Under the pieces are notes generated by a model. The model made no database searches. It had not been told where the DNA came from and was given only the letters and a program-made list of their open reading frames with translations. A DNA stretch of 64,000 nt from Sediminihaliea albiluteola (GTDB taxonomy: Bacteria > Pseudomonadota > Gammaproteobacteria > Pseudomonadales > Halieaceae), in assembly GCF_014077625.1 (NCBI RefSeq), contig NZ_JACFXU010000014.1, positions 372,001-436,000 of the forward strand. Direction: 5' to 3'. The position numbers and the translations under genes are program-made. Position 1 is the stretch's first letter. Every line of letters begins with the position of its first letter. Positions 1-9,579 of the stretch are shown here, piece after piece.

Positions 1-145
1 CTCCAGCACCTAGTTCAGCTGTCATATCTTCAGTGGTGAACTCAGCAAAGGCCGACCAATCTCGCTCGTCCATGGCCCGCGCAAAAGCGACTAAATTTCG
101 ATAAATAGCTCGCTCTGCCAAAATCACGTCAATGCCAATGGTCAT
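1..145 (-). CDS. SnoaL/NTF2-like protein, partial (N-terminus only)
   Basis: The first 48 codons of a leftward gene that runs off the left edge. The start ATG is at 145-143, preceded by a GGAG-type ribosome site. The N-terminus (ILAERAIYRNLVAFARAMD followed by ERDWSAFAEFTTED) looks like the first helices of the SnoaL/ketosteroid-isomerase-like fold: a long helix, an 'R.MD..DW..F...F..D' pattern, then a first strand. These small cone-shaped proteins are isomerases, hydrolases or subunits of ring-hydroxylating enzymes. It is divergent from the EthD-like gene at 423 and shares a 277-bp intergenic region with it, so the two may be co-regulated in a degradation pathway. Only a third of the protein is visible, so the substrate cannot be guessed. 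Confidence 0.6.
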   Translation of the reverse strand, partial: MTIGIDVILAERAIYRNLVAFARAMDERDWSAFAEFTTEDMTAELGAG

Positions 146-204
146 TGCTTTACTCCTAAAAATTCTTAGTGTTGATAGGCTTTAAAAACTGTGTTGAAAG
201 AGTA

Positions 205-303
205 ATCCACAGATGCTCTTTCAATGTCGCCTTATAGGCAAAAAAAACTCGCCCAAGGGTCAAGCTAGGCGATAAAACTTGCCCACATAAAGTATCTGTG
301 GAT
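205..303. promoter_or_regulatory. Divergent control region with nested repeats
   Basis: The 277 bp between the divergent SnoaL-like and EthD-like genes holds a perfect 10-bp inverted repeat: ATCCACAGAT at 205-214 and ATCTGTGGAT at 294-303. Between its arms is a direct repeat with one mismatch: AAAACTCGCCCA at 244-255 and AAAACTTGCCCA at 274-285, 30 bp apart, about three helical turns. This arrangement would suit a dimeric or looping regulator controlling both genes. No regulator gene lies in the visible flank. The role is inferred. Confidence 0.35.
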
Positions 304-422
304 CATCGCAGGCTAGGCATGAGATAGTAAACTTAAAAATAAGACTTGCTTACTCCTGAACCTAGGGGCGAATAATAAAGGGGGCGAAGCAAGTTAGCTT
401 ATTGCATGCAGGAGCATCTTAG

Positions 423-1070
423 ATGAAAGGTATAAGCCTTATAACGCGGCGCGAGGGCACTACGCGAGAGACGTTTCGAGATTACTACGAAAAGCAGCAT
501 GCCCCACTTGGTATGCGCTATTTTCCGTTTTGCAAATATCTGCGCAACCACGTTATTGATGCCTCTAAAGACATTAACTTCGATGTGATTATGGAGAGTT
601 ATTTCCCTGCAGGAACTGACATTGCCACTATTAACAGCGGAGAAATACGCGCCATTATGGATGTCGATGAGCGCAAATTTATGAAGCCTGAGATGATCCG
701 CTCCACATCTGCCAATGAGCATATTATTAAAGGAGCAGAAAACAGCATTGCCCAAGCGGGGACCCGGCGACTTATGCTGCTACTAAACTCAAATTCTAGT
801 GCGCAGCTCTCTCGCGCCAATCTAGATCAGTGGGGCGCTGCACTGATGGGCCTGCAGGGCGTTGAGCGTATTAGCCTAGACATAGCAATGCAGCAAATTA
901 GCACTTACGCTACTTTCCCCTATGCCGCTATTCTAAGTTTGTGGCTAGGCACTGAAGCTGAAGCAGTTCAACTGCCCGCGGCCCCCGAGGGGGTAAAACT
1001 GGAAGTTTCCGTGCTGACAGAAGTACATGAGACGAGGCCTGAGGTGCTCGCGGAGCGCTATCAAGGATGA
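423..1070 (+). CDS. EthD-domain protein
   Basis: A 215-residue soluble protein whose first ~110 residues fit the EthD family (dimeric alpha-beta barrel). It opens with a short strand (MKGISLITRREG), then the helix 'TRETFRDYYEKQHAPLGMRY', where the Y-x-x-x-H-A-P-L pattern is typical. EthD proteins accompany ether- or sterol-degrading oxygenase systems and some are structural or isomerase-like. The second half (about 115-215) may be a second, diverged copy of the fold, since the protein is twice the usual ~100 residues. The start is supported by AGGAG at 411-415. It is divergent from the SnoaL-like gene at the left edge. The exact reaction is not predictable. Confidence 0.7.
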   Translation: MKGISLITRREGTTRETFRDYYEKQHAPLGMRYFPFCKYLRNHVIDASKDINFDVIMESYFPAGTDIATINSGEIRAIMDVDERKFMKPEMIRSTSANEHIIKGAENSIAQAGTRRLMLLLNSNSSAQLSRANLDQWGAALMGLQGVERISLDIAMQQISTYATFPYAAILSLWLGTEAEAVQLPAAPEGVKLEVSVLTEVHETRPEVLAERYQG

Positions 1071-1148
1071 CTTTCTGCAAGCACAACCCACAGTGCCAAG
1101 CAAAACGCCATAGCTAGCTGTCTTAAAAAGGCTCAGTGTTAAGAGACC

Positions 1149-3209
1149 TTACTCGCTGATTTTGTCATAACGAAATTTCATCATTTCATTGGCCGGCATG
1201 GGTTTACTGAAATAGTAGCCCTGAGCTATATCACAGCCTAAGTCAGCCAATAAGCTAAGTTGCTCTTGGGTCTCAACCCCCTCAGCAATAACGCGCAAAT
1301 CTAAACTGTGAGCCATTGCAATGGCGGCGGTTACTAGGTCACGGTCTTCCTTTTTTTCGCAGATACCACTGATAAAGCTGCGATCAATCTTCAGCAGGTC
1401 AAATGCATACTGTCGCAAATAGCTCAATGATGAATACCCAGTGCCAAAGTCATCCATTGAGAGCTTCACTCCTAGCTTATGGAGCTTGCTTAAGGCCTCT
1501 TCGACATATGACTTACCGATCATCAATACGCCTTCAGTAATTTCAAACTCCAAACACTCAGGCCTGACATTAGCGTTAACAAGAGACTCTTCAACAAAGC
1601 TAGCAAAAGCTCTATCTCTGAATTGAAGAGGAGATAAGTTAACCGCAATCGCATACTGCTGCTGATGAGCTTTTCTCCACTCAAGTAAAAAACTAAGAGC
1701 CTGCTCAAGCACATACTTCCCAATAGGAATAATAATGCCGATATGCTCAGCGACAGGGATAAACTCATCTGGCCCCACCTGTCCCAAGGCGGGATTGTGC
1801 CAGCGCAGCAGTGCTTCTGCGCCAGTGACACTTCCTGTTTTTAGGTCTAACTTAGGTTGGTAATAAACTTCAAACTCGTGACGCTCTAGCGCCCCGCGGA
1901 GCTGCCCTTCGATCTCTAACCGACGAAGAATCATGTCGTTCATTTTGTATGTAAAAAAAGAATAGGTATTACGTCCCGAGGCTTTGGCTTGATACATTGC
2001 GGTATCGGCATTGCGCAACAGTTCTGTTGCACTATCGCCATTTTCGGGATAGACAGCGACACCAATGCTCGTTGTAAGAACCAGCTCTCTAGCATCAATT
2101 AAAAAAGGCTCTCTAAACTCCCTTAGAATGCTCTTAACAACATCTACTAGGTCGTAGTAATCACCTAAAGAACGCAGCAAAACAATAAATTCATCGCCAC
2201 CTAAGCGTCCTACAGTATCGGTCTCTCGCACTACTCTAGAGAGTCTTTTTGCTGCTTCAACAAGTAACTTATCGCCTACTTCGTGCCCCAGCGAATCATT
2301 CACTTTCTTAAAGTCGTCTATATCTAAAAACAGTACGGCGGCTTTGCCACCATATCTTTCGGCATCCTTAATCACCTGCGACAAACGATCTAGTGATAAA
2401 AAGCGGTTGGGCAAAGAGGTCAATGCATCATAATAAGCCTGCTTCCGAATTAATTCAGAGGCCAGGTGTTTCTCGGTGATGTCTCGAACCATCACCACCA
2501 TCTGCCTGTGTTCTTTAATATGCCTAACTCGAGCCTCATAAAAGCTTTTGCCTTTAGGCATTTCTAGTTCGTATTCAAAACTTATTATTCCCTTTCGCCC
2601 TATCGCTTTAGCAATGTAAGTTTGAACTCTTGTAAGGACCTTAGCTGGAAACAGCTCTGCTATATTTTTTCCGAGAAACTTTGCCGGCGAGGTATAAAGG
2701 TCTTTTTCACTGCCAGAGTGATAGTTAATAATTGTTCCATCTTCTTCCAACAAGAAAAACAGATCGGGAGTCGCCTCAAAAACTGATGTCAGTAAGCTTT
2801 CTTTCAGCATTGCCTGTGCTTCTGCTTGCTTAACATCGGCCAAGCTAATATCAATGCAATACATTTCGTACTCATTGAGCTCGTTAACAAACATGGCATG
2901 GCTTGAGAAAACGTTAACGTCCTGGCCATACTTATCGCGCAAGGTAAGTTCTGCTGCGGGAATTTCGACGTCGTTTTCCAGCCACTCTCTGTGAGCCGCT
3001 ATCACATCATCGCGCAGATCATCAGGGATTATGAGTTGCTCTAAGGTCTTACCTAGGGCCTCTTCTGCGCTATAGCCATAAAGAATTTCGCTACCTCGGT
3101 TCCAATATATAACCCTTCGCTGCTGATCGTATCCTTGGACAGAAATAGCATCGACGGTATCAAAGAGTTGATGGACAGAGTCCCTAGTAGCTGGCGGGCG
3201 ATTTAACAT
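1149..3209 (-). CDS. PAS-PAS-GGDEF-EAL cyclic-di-GMP signalling protein
   Basis: A 686-residue cytoplasmic protein with no membrane segment. Domains in order are PAS (~10-125), PAS (~137-250), GGDEF (~255-415) and EAL (~430-680). The GGDEF motif is intact at 337-341. An RxxD inhibitory-site motif (RETD) lies five residues before it, so it could be a feedback-inhibited diguanylate cyclase. The EAL domain keeps EALLRW (465-470), EITEGVL and DDFGTGYSSL, so phosphodiesterase activity is also plausible. Which activity dominates cannot be read from sequence. The PAS domains probably sense a small molecule or redox state. The gene stands alone, 80 bp downstream of the convergent EthD gene. Confidence 0.93.
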   Translation of the reverse strand: MLNRPPATRDSVHQLFDTVDAISVQGYDQQRRVIYWNRGSEILYGYSAEEALGKTLEQLIIPDDLRDDVIAAHREWLENDVEIPAAELTLRDKYGQDVNVFSSHAMFVNELNEYEMYCIDISLADVKQAEAQAMLKESLLTSVFEATPDLFFLLEEDGTIINYHSGSEKDLYTSPAKFLGKNIAELFPAKVLTRVQTYIAKAIGRKGIISFEYELEMPKGKSFYEARVRHIKEHRQMVVMVRDITEKHLASELIRKQAYYDALTSLPNRFLSLDRLSQVIKDAERYGGKAAVLFLDIDDFKKVNDSLGHEVGDKLLVEAAKRLSRVVRETDTVGRLGGDEFIVLLRSLGDYYDLVDVVKSILREFREPFLIDARELVLTTSIGVAVYPENGDSATELLRNADTAMYQAKASGRNTYSFFTYKMNDMILRRLEIEGQLRGALERHEFEVYYQPKLDLKTGSVTGAEALLRWHNPALGQVGPDEFIPVAEHIGIIIPIGKYVLEQALSFLLEWRKAHQQQYAIAVNLSPLQFRDRAFASFVEESLVNANVRPECLEFEITEGVLMIGKSYVEEALSKLHKLGVKLSMDDFGTGYSSLSYLRQYAFDLLKIDRSFISGICEKKEDRDLVTAAIAMAHSLDLRVIAEGVETQEQLSLLADLGCDIAQGYYFSKPMPANEMMKFRYDKISE

Positions 3210-3376
3210 ATCACTAATCTAGCGACCTCTTAGGCTGTCGAAATATCACGCCCCAACACTTAATCCAAAAAAGGGCTCAGAACTTAAACTTGGCGATTTT
3301 GACGAGAATAACAGATGGTGCTTTGCTCTGATATACAGGATTTACTGCCGCTTATAGAGGCCCATTTACCACTTTT

Positions 3377-4540
3377 TCAACTCACCACCGGCGGCAAACC
3401 TCCAGCTTGTCCTCCTTGCTGTATATGTGCTTGTCTATATTGCCCATAGCAGTGAAAAGCCAAACCAATGGCTAATGCCAAGAGTGGATCTGTGATTTCT
3501 GCTGTGGGCCCGAAAAAGAACACTTGCAACAGCTCACTTATCAAAAGTATTACAGCGATAAGCACAGTGGCTGTTCGCAATCTAAAGCCCGCCTCAAATA
3601 GCAGCCAAATCAAGCTGCCATAAACAATAATTTTATTGAAGATCGACATCACATTGAGCAGCAGATTCCCCCCCAGAGCCCCACCAAAGGGTACCCATTG
3701 AAACGAGCGAGCCTGGTCCCGCAATTCAAAGGGCACAAAGGTTGTGGCCAGAATGACTAATCCTAATGCAAGAGCTAGTGCCAAGGGTCGCTCCCGCTGA
3801 CGTATTAAATGCCAGAGTGGAATCGACACCACAGCGCCCACTACATGCTCGGTACTCGTTGGGTGTCCGACAATAAAAAGGCTTCCAAAGAGCGTTACTA
3901 GGACAATTAGAGGAAAGTAACGCTGTCTAGCAAGAGGGCCCCGACCCTCACTCAAGAAATGAAAAATGACTAACCAAATCAATACCTTATGCAACAGCCA
4001 CCATGGCTGAATATCAAATAAAAGTATTGATTTGAGGTTGTTTTTTAATAATTGTAAATCTAATGAGGGTACGAATGGCGCCCAATTGTAAAGCAATAAC
4101 AACAGGCCCAATAGCAAAGCAATCTGAGGTAAATCATCCGGCCCGCTAAGGATCCGCTGATATTTCTGTAAAGGTAAGCGAGCGAGCGCGCAGCCCATTA
4201 GGCAACCCAGCAGGTTCCAAATTGCATCGCTTCCACTTGGCGTTCTTCTGGGCACAAACAGCTGCAGCACCTGCAGCAAGTAGGCCAAAATAAAAGCCAC
4301 AAGCAGGATTTGAATTGTTCTCAGCAGCGCCTTGTTACTTGGATAACTATGCAGCGCCAGAAAACCAAAAGGAACAAAGAGCAAAATATTCGCGATCATG
4401 TCACCTCGCCCACTATTGCCAAGACGAAAGTTAAAGAGCGGTGACTGAAGTGCCTCATTGAGTGAGGTCGATTCAAAGGAAAATGGATAGAGCGAGCCGT
4501 AGCTGATCAGGAACACAAAGCTGTAAAGCAGTAATCGCAT
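3377..4540 (-). CDS. VanZ-family integral membrane protein with two VanZ-like halves
   Basis: A 387-residue protein with about ten predicted membrane segments. The first half (~1-125) has the VanZ look: YSFVFLISYGSLYPFSF, then 'GDMIANILLFVPFGFLAL', then 'LQLFVPRRTPSGSDAIWNLLG'. The second half (~250-370) repeats the plan: 'TTFVPFELR', 'FGGALGGNLLLNVMSIFNK', 'SELLQVFFFGPTAEITD'. VanZ relatives affect glycopeptide or lipopeptide susceptibility and are frequent near exopolysaccharide or exosortase loci, but their biochemistry is unsettled. It has no operon partner here. The start ATG at 4540 is followed directly by the first membrane helix. Confidence 0.75.
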   Translation of the reverse strand: MRLLLYSFVFLISYGSLYPFSFESTSLNEALQSPLFNFRLGNSGRGDMIANILLFVPFGFLALHSYPSNKALLRTIQILLVAFILAYLLQVLQLFVPRRTPSGSDAIWNLLGCLMGCALARLPLQKYQRILSGPDDLPQIALLLGLLLLLYNWAPFVPSLDLQLLKNNLKSILLFDIQPWWLLHKVLIWLVIFHFLSEGRGPLARQRYFPLIVLVTLFGSLFIVGHPTSTEHVVGAVVSIPLWHLIRQRERPLALALALGLVILATTFVPFELRDQARSFQWVPFGGALGGNLLLNVMSIFNKIIVYGSLIWLLFEAGFRLRTATVLIAVILLISELLQVFFFGPTAEITDPLLALAIGLAFHCYGQYRQAHIQQGGQAGGLPPVVS

Positions 4541-4778
4541 AGTAGCGTTTCAAATAGCTTGTCTACTTTGATACTAGCAGTCTTCCTCAGCTTGCCAAGC
4601 TAACAAATTGTAGGTAGCGCAAAAACAAGCCTAAGCACTATGCCATATGGACCTGTGACAAAAAATTGCCAGCTTTAACCCTAGCCTACGCAGGGCCAAA
4701 GCCGAGATGTGAATAACTTAGAAATAAGCTTAAGCCATTGTTTTTAATAGAATTTAAAGGCTGACCACTGAAGAAATT

Positions 4779-5879
4779 TTAGTTCTGCTGCTGTAAAGAC
4801 TGCTTTTCACAAAATGCTACAGCAGCCTGCATAAAGCTAGCTTGCTCTTCTTCACTCAGCAGCTGATTAATGGGCTCGGGCACCTTGGTAGCTAGGATAT
4901 CGCCACATACTGACTGTGGGTTCTTTTGCATGTTGCGAGTAAATACACGCGTGGCCTGACGCTTGCATGATGTTCGCAGATCTTCGGCTACAGCTGCCTG
5001 TTGGTCAGGATGTAAGTTCTCTATGATGAAGTCCGGTGTTTTTCCAGCCATCAGCCCTTTGCAAGTATCCTGTGCTTGCTTGCGGAATTCGCTCTGTAAA
5101 AGCTCTAGAGTTTCTCGCTCACCTTTAGGCATATTCACTACCGGTACATCAGCGGCCTCAAGCTCACTTATCCATGTCGTCCAGGTACCTTCCTGCTTGT
5201 AATCGCTCTCTTGGCCGTCCTCATCAATGATCACACTCGTGTGGCGCGCGTCGCTGCGCGCAACCATGCCCAACTCGCTGAGCCGAGCCACTAGTGCCGC
5301 CCCAAAACGCGGGTCACTGTAGGCCCCCGACCTACGAAATGGTGCAAAGGAAAAAGGCTTGTCGCTCCAGATCCACAAATCCGCATGCATTTGATAGCGC
5401 TGGCCGGATAAGTCATTCTCTAGCTGGCGGGTATAGTCAGCGCTGAGCACATAATGCTGCGCCATAGCGCCAGCGATCTCACGCTCACCCTCAGCGCGCT
5501 CAACTTTGACACTGAAATCGCTATAACTGTATCTGTCACCGTACTCTTCCCAGCCACTACTCTCCAAAGGGGATTTATCTTCTGGCCAGTGTGGGATGAA
5601 TAAACCCATATGCCGCTCGCCAAGTGCAAATGAGGCATTGTCTACATTGCGCTCGCTTAGCCTGTCACTCCAGATTAAGCTGTGTTTGGGCCCCTGCATT
5701 ACGTACTCAAGCACCGACTTTTCATAGTGCGGCGGAAATTGACCTAGGTCCTCTACCTCTGGCCTAGTCGTGTGCAGCATGTATGAGTAACCCTTAACAG
5801 TTTCTTCACTCTGACTGGGCAGGGCAAAAGTTGTAGCGCTTAAGATTATTGTTGCAGCAAGAAAGGCCTTTAAAGTCAT
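4779..5879 (-). CDS. Secreted protein of unknown function
   Basis: A 366-residue protein that I do not recognise. The N-terminus (MTLKAFLAATIILSATTFAL then PSQS) is a clear Sec signal peptide with likely cleavage near residue 22-25, so the product is periplasmic or exported. The middle is rich in aromatic and acidic residues (for example WEEYGDRYSYSDF), with a beta-rich look. The last ~110 residues carry at least four cysteines (in CKGLMAGK, CKRQATR, VCGDIL and FCEKQS), probably two disulfides in a helical tail. The gene is monocistronic, and the upstream 226 bp separate it from divergent rlhA. Confidence 0.6.
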   Translation of the reverse strand: MTLKAFLAATIILSATTFALPSQSEETVKGYSYMLHTTRPEVEDLGQFPPHYEKSVLEYVMQGPKHSLIWSDRLSERNVDNASFALGERHMGLFIPHWPEDKSPLESSGWEEYGDRYSYSDFSVKVERAEGEREIAGAMAQHYVLSADYTRQLENDLSGQRYQMHADLWIWSDKPFSFAPFRRSGAYSDPRFGAALVARLSELGMVARSDARHTSVIIDEDGQESDYKQEGTWTTWISELEAADVPVVNMPKGERETLELLQSEFRKQAQDTCKGLMAGKTPDFIIENLHPDQQAAVAEDLRTSCKRQATRVFTRNMQKNPQSVCGDILATKVPEPINQLLSEEEQASFMQAAVAFCEKQSLQQQN

Positions 5880-6114
5880 AGTTATTCTCTTTATTTCGAT
5901 GATTACTTAAAGCTAAAAGCTAGCGCTCAACGAGCAGGACTTAGCTGTGCCAAGGCTCTTCAGTAACACCCTAACTGAACAATCGACAATTTTCTAATGT
6001 CAGCAGAACAGTTGCTCACTTAGCTCTCACTGAGCCCTGCTGCTCGTTATAAGATTGCCCAAATAGCAGACTGCGCTTACCATAGCCTACCTTTTACCGC
6101 AGCCATTGTTCAGC

Positions 6115-8097
6115 ATGTCACTATTAGCACATCAATTAGAATTATTAAGCCCCGCACGTAATGCTGATATTGCCAAAGAGGCTATTTTGCATGGCGCGGA
6201 TGCTGTGTACATCGGCGGCCCAGGCTTTGGCGCAAGACACAACGCAGCTAACTCAATAAGTGATATTGCCAATGTGGTGGAATTTGCTCATCAATACCAT
6301 GCCAAAGTATTCGTCACCCTAAACACCATCCTGCACGATAATGAATTAGAAGCCGCACGGCGCCAAATCTTTGACTTATACGATGCCGGTGTCGATGCGC
6401 TTATTGTGCAAGATATGGGCGTACTAGAAATGGATATTCCGCCCATAGAACTCCATGCAAGCACTCAATGCGACATCCGCAGTGTTGAAAAAGCACAGTT
6501 CTTGTCACAGGCGGGCTTCTCGCAGATCGTTTTAGCTCGCGAGCTAAATTTGCAAGAAATTAAAGCCATTAGCGATAGCGTCGATGCCGCGGTAGAGTTT
6601 TTTGTTCACGGCGCCCTATGCGTGGCCTTTTCAGGGCAATGCAATATTTCTCATGCCCAGACTGGGCGCAGCGCCAACCGCGGCGACTGCTCACAAGCTT
6701 GCCGCCTGCCCTATACCTTAAAAGACAAAAACGGTGCAGTGGTAGCCTACGATAAGCATTTGCTCTCGATGAAAGACAACAACCAAAGTAATAATATCGA
6801 TGCCTTGGTTGAAGCGGGTGTACGCTCTTTTAAAATTGAAGGGCGCTACAAAGATCTAAGCTATGTTAAAAACATTACCGCTCATTACCGCCAACTACTC
6901 GACAAAGTGCTACAGGACAAGCCAGAACTTGCGCCTGCCTCGAGCGGCAGAACTGAGCACTTCTTTGTGCCCAATCCCGATAAAACTTTCCACCGCAGCA
7001 GCACTGATTATTTTGTTGTTGATCGACAAATCGACATTGGCGCTTTTGACTCACCAAAATTTGTCGGCCTGCCGGTCGGCGAAATTCTTTCCGTTGGTAA
7101 ATCCAGCCTACAGGTACAGACCACCACAGTGCTCAATAATGGCGATGGCTTGAATATTTTGCATAAGCGTGAAGTACTTGGCTTTAGACTCAACACGGCC
7201 AAGCAACTCAGTCACTTTGAGCAAGACGGCCAACAATACTGGCAGTACCATCTAGAACTCAATGCTATGCCTGATGCATTGCGAGCCATCTCTTTACCGC
7301 AGCCATTAAACCGCAACTTAGATCACAACTGGCAACAAGCTTTGCTAAAGAGGTCAGCTGAAAGAAAGGTCGCCATCAAGCTGGCAATAGAGTCAAGTGC
7401 CAGCGCGCTACAGATCACTCTAAGCAGTGAAGAAGGCATAACAGTTACTAAAGCCATCTCAGGACCTTTTGAGCTCGCCAAGCAAGCCGACAGAGCCCTG
7501 CAGCAACTGCAGGACACACTCAGCCAAGTCGGCAACACCCTTTACTACATTAGCAGTTGCACACTGGACTCTGAGCAGGCCTATTTCATCCCTCAATCAC
7601 AGGTCAAAGCTTTGCGTCGTGAAGCGATAGACGCTATGGATCAAGCGCGCTTAGCAAGCGTGCCGCGCGGAGCACGCAAAGCGCCCAGTAAGCCAGCACC
7701 CACCTACCCTGAAACACAGCTTTCTTTTTTAGCTAACGTCTATAACCAGAAAGCCCGCGATTTTTACTATCGCCACGGTGTGCAACTGATCGACGCAGCT
7801 TACGAGGCACATGAAGAAAAGGGCGATGTATCACTAATGATCACTAAGCACTGCCTGCGCTTTTCTTTCAACTTATGCCCTAAACAGGCCAAAGGCTTTA
7901 CCGGCGTTCGCAACAAAGTCAGCGATATGCAGTTAGTACATGACGATGAAGTGTTAAGACTAAAGTTTGATTGCAAAGCTTGCGAAATGCATGTGATCGG
8001 TAAAATCAAAGCCAATATCTTTGAGAGCGCGTCGCCAGGCAGTACCAGCCATGCCCAGCAGAATGTCGAAGAAGTTGTTAAAATTATTCAAGCATAA
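6115..8097 (+). CDS. rlhA: 23S rRNA C2501 5-hydroxylation protein (U32 peptidase family)
   Basis: About 660 residues, matching the length of E. coli RlhA/YdcP (653) rather than the shorter TrhP/YegQ. Near-identical blocks to RlhA include 'ILHGADAVYIGGPGFGARHN', 'LIVQDMG', 'ELHASTQCDIR', 'GRSANRGDCSQACRLPYTL' and the C-terminal 'SFLANVYNQKARDFYYRHGV'. Conserved cysteines near residues 165-200 and in the C-terminal part (CLRFSFNLC, FDCKACEMH) fit a prephenate-dependent, iron-sulfur-containing hydroxylation enzyme acting on C2501 of 23S rRNA. I prefer the ATG at 6115 (MSLLAHQLELL) because it matches the E. coli start. A TTG at 6106 in the same frame is possible. It converges on the amidase gene with an 18-bp gap. 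Confidence 0.93.
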   Translation: MSLLAHQLELLSPARNADIAKEAILHGADAVYIGGPGFGARHNAANSISDIANVVEFAHQYHAKVFVTLNTILHDNELEAARRQIFDLYDAGVDALIVQDMGVLEMDIPPIELHASTQCDIRSVEKAQFLSQAGFSQIVLARELNLQEIKAISDSVDAAVEFFVHGALCVAFSGQCNISHAQTGRSANRGDCSQACRLPYTLKDKNGAVVAYDKHLLSMKDNNQSNNIDALVEAGVRSFKIEGRYKDLSYVKNITAHYRQLLDKVLQDKPELAPASSGRTEHFFVPNPDKTFHRSSTDYFVVDRQIDIGAFDSPKFVGLPVGEILSVGKSSLQVQTTTVLNNGDGLNILHKREVLGFRLNTAKQLSHFEQDGQQYWQYHLELNAMPDALRAISLPQPLNRNLDHNWQQALLKRSAERKVAIKLAIESSASALQITLSSEEGITVTKAISGPFELAKQADRALQQLQDTLSQVGNTLYYISSCTLDSEQAYFIPQSQVKALRREAIDAMDQARLASVPRGARKAPSKPAPTYPETQLSFLANVYNQKARDFYYRHGVQLIDAAYEAHEEKGDVSLMITKHCLRFSFNLCPKQAKGFTGVRNKVSDMQLVHDDEVLRLKFDCKACEMHVIGKIKANIFESASPGSTSHAQQNVEEVVKIIQA

Positions 8098-8115
8098 AAT
8101 TGCTTATAACTCGCT

Positions 8116-9579
8116 TCAGTAAGCCCTCGGCGGCACAAAGCCGAAGCCTAGCGCTTCAATATTTTTAGCGATTTGTAAGAGTGTTGCCTCACAGTGATGC
8201 TTAGCTGCCATAGACATACCCAGCGGCAAAGCCCTGTCGCTTAAGCCTGCAGGCAAAGTAATAACGGGCTGCGCGCTTAGATTATAAAAAGCGACAAAAG
8301 GCAGGCAGTAATCTAAATACGCTACAGCCTGACCATCAACGAGCATTGTTTCGTGTTTTGGATTGTGTTCGAAGGCTGCCCCCATTGCAGTAGGGCTTAA
8401 CACGGCATCATAGGGCGCAAACAAGTGGTTTATTTCGCTAATTAACTCGGCGCGCTCTGCCATCGCTCGACTGAAGTGTAAATAACTCAATGACAGTCCC
8501 TGCTTGAGCTCGCGCTTTACCGGCAGAGTAGATTGATTAATAGACTTCAAAAAACGCCAATAAAACAACTTCTTAATTGGCCATGTTAAATTTTGTCCTA
8601 TCATAGTACCAAATAGTGTCGCCCACACTTTGAATATGCGCTCACTTAAGTTCGCGGGAATCTGGATACGCTCCACGCTAGCACCCTGCTCCTGTATCTT
8701 AGTCAGCATCTTTTCTAGGCCCTGACGAAGCTCTTGGCTAGGGCTTATACCTTGCAAACTATCGAAATAGGCAAAGCGGTAGTCTTTCAGCTCTGGACTC
8801 AGCTTCTGTTCTCGCACTATAGGTAAGTAACGCAAGTTGTCCCAATCTGGCCGGAAAAGAATCTGGTAGGCAAGCTCCAAATCCTCAGCACTTCGGGCTA
8901 AGGGGCCAGTATTGTTCAACACACTCACGCCGATACTTCGACCTGAAATAGACTGCGGAAGAGGTGGAATATGGCCGTCATTGGCGTAGCCATTTTCTGT
9001 CGGCTTGAGGCCAAACAAACCACAAAAACTAGAAGGGTTACGGATAGAGCCGCCAATATCACTGCCAAGCTCCAAGGTACTCAAACCCGCTGCCAAAGCT
9101 GCTGCACCACCACCAGTGCTGCCACCGGCTGTGCGCCCTAAGTCATAGGGGTTATTACAAGTGGGATAAAGTGGTCCAAAGGTTTGTATATCAGCAAGCA
9201 AAGTCGGCACATTGGTTTTGCCCAAGATTACTGCGCCAGCATCGATTAAGCGCTGCACTAGTATCGAGTTGCTATCCGCCTGATAATTTTTCATTAAAGG
9301 AAAATTGAGTCGACTGGGCGTCCCGAGCATCTTGAAACTCTCTTTGATGCTAATAGGTACACCATGCAAAAGCCCTAATGGCTCGGCTTGTGATAGAGCC
9401 TTGTCGCAAGCTCGCGCTATCGACAAGGCCTCCTCTTTAAACACCTCGACATAGGCATTGATACTAGGGTTATGCTGCTCAATACGCGCTAAATAATACT
9501 GGCTGAGCTGTTCAGCACTGAGCTCCTTTTCTCTAATCCTTCGAGCTAAACTAGCGGCGCTATCAAAGTGCATAAGCAT
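8116..9579 (-). CDS. Amidase (amidase-signature family)
   Basis: A 487-residue amidase-signature hydrolase with the Ser-cisSer-Lys triad in place. The catalytic lysine lies in 'GVPISIKESF'. The glycine/serine-rich core is 'GRTAGGSTGGGAAALAAGLS', and the nucleophile is in 'GSDIGGSIRNPSSFCG'. No signal peptide is present, so it is probably cytoplasmic. The family ranges over fatty-acid amide hydrolases, acylamidases and enantioselective amidases. The length and the 'FAHNP..ET' type tail resemble the fatty-acid-amide-hydrolase branch, but the substrate is not determined by sequence. It is a lone gene, divergent from ycgN, and is not GatA (no gatB or gatC nearby). Confidence 0.87.
   Translation of the reverse strand: MLMHFDSAASLARRIREKELSAEQLSQYYLARIEQHNPSINAYVEVFKEEALSIARACDKALSQAEPLGLLHGVPISIKESFKMLGTPSRLNFPLMKNYQADSNSILVQRLIDAGAVILGKTNVPTLLADIQTFGPLYPTCNNPYDLGRTAGGSTGGGAAALAAGLSTLELGSDIGGSIRNPSSFCGLFGLKPTENGYANDGHIPPLPQSISGRSIGVSVLNNTGPLARSAEDLELAYQILFRPDWDNLRYLPIVREQKLSPELKDYRFAYFDSLQGISPSQELRQGLEKMLTKIQEQGASVERIQIPANLSERIFKVWATLFGTMIGQNLTWPIKKLFYWRFLKSINQSTLPVKRELKQGLSLSYLHFSRAMAERAELISEINHLFAPYDAVLSPTAMGAAFEHNPKHETMLVDGQAVAYLDYCLPFVAFYNLSAQPVITLPAGLSDRALPLGMSMAAKHHCEATLLQIAKNIEALGFGFVPPRAY

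Noticed and set aside
5929-6048. Inverted repeat AACGAGCAG / CTGCTCGTT between the secreted-protein gene and rlhA
   Set aside because: Nine bases at ~100-bp spacing is near what chance gives in a gap of this size, and nothing else links it to a regulator.
8116-9579. GatA (Glu-tRNA amidotransferase subunit A)
   Set aside because: The amidase signature is shared, but there is no gatB or gatC nearby and the C-terminal region does not resemble GatA.
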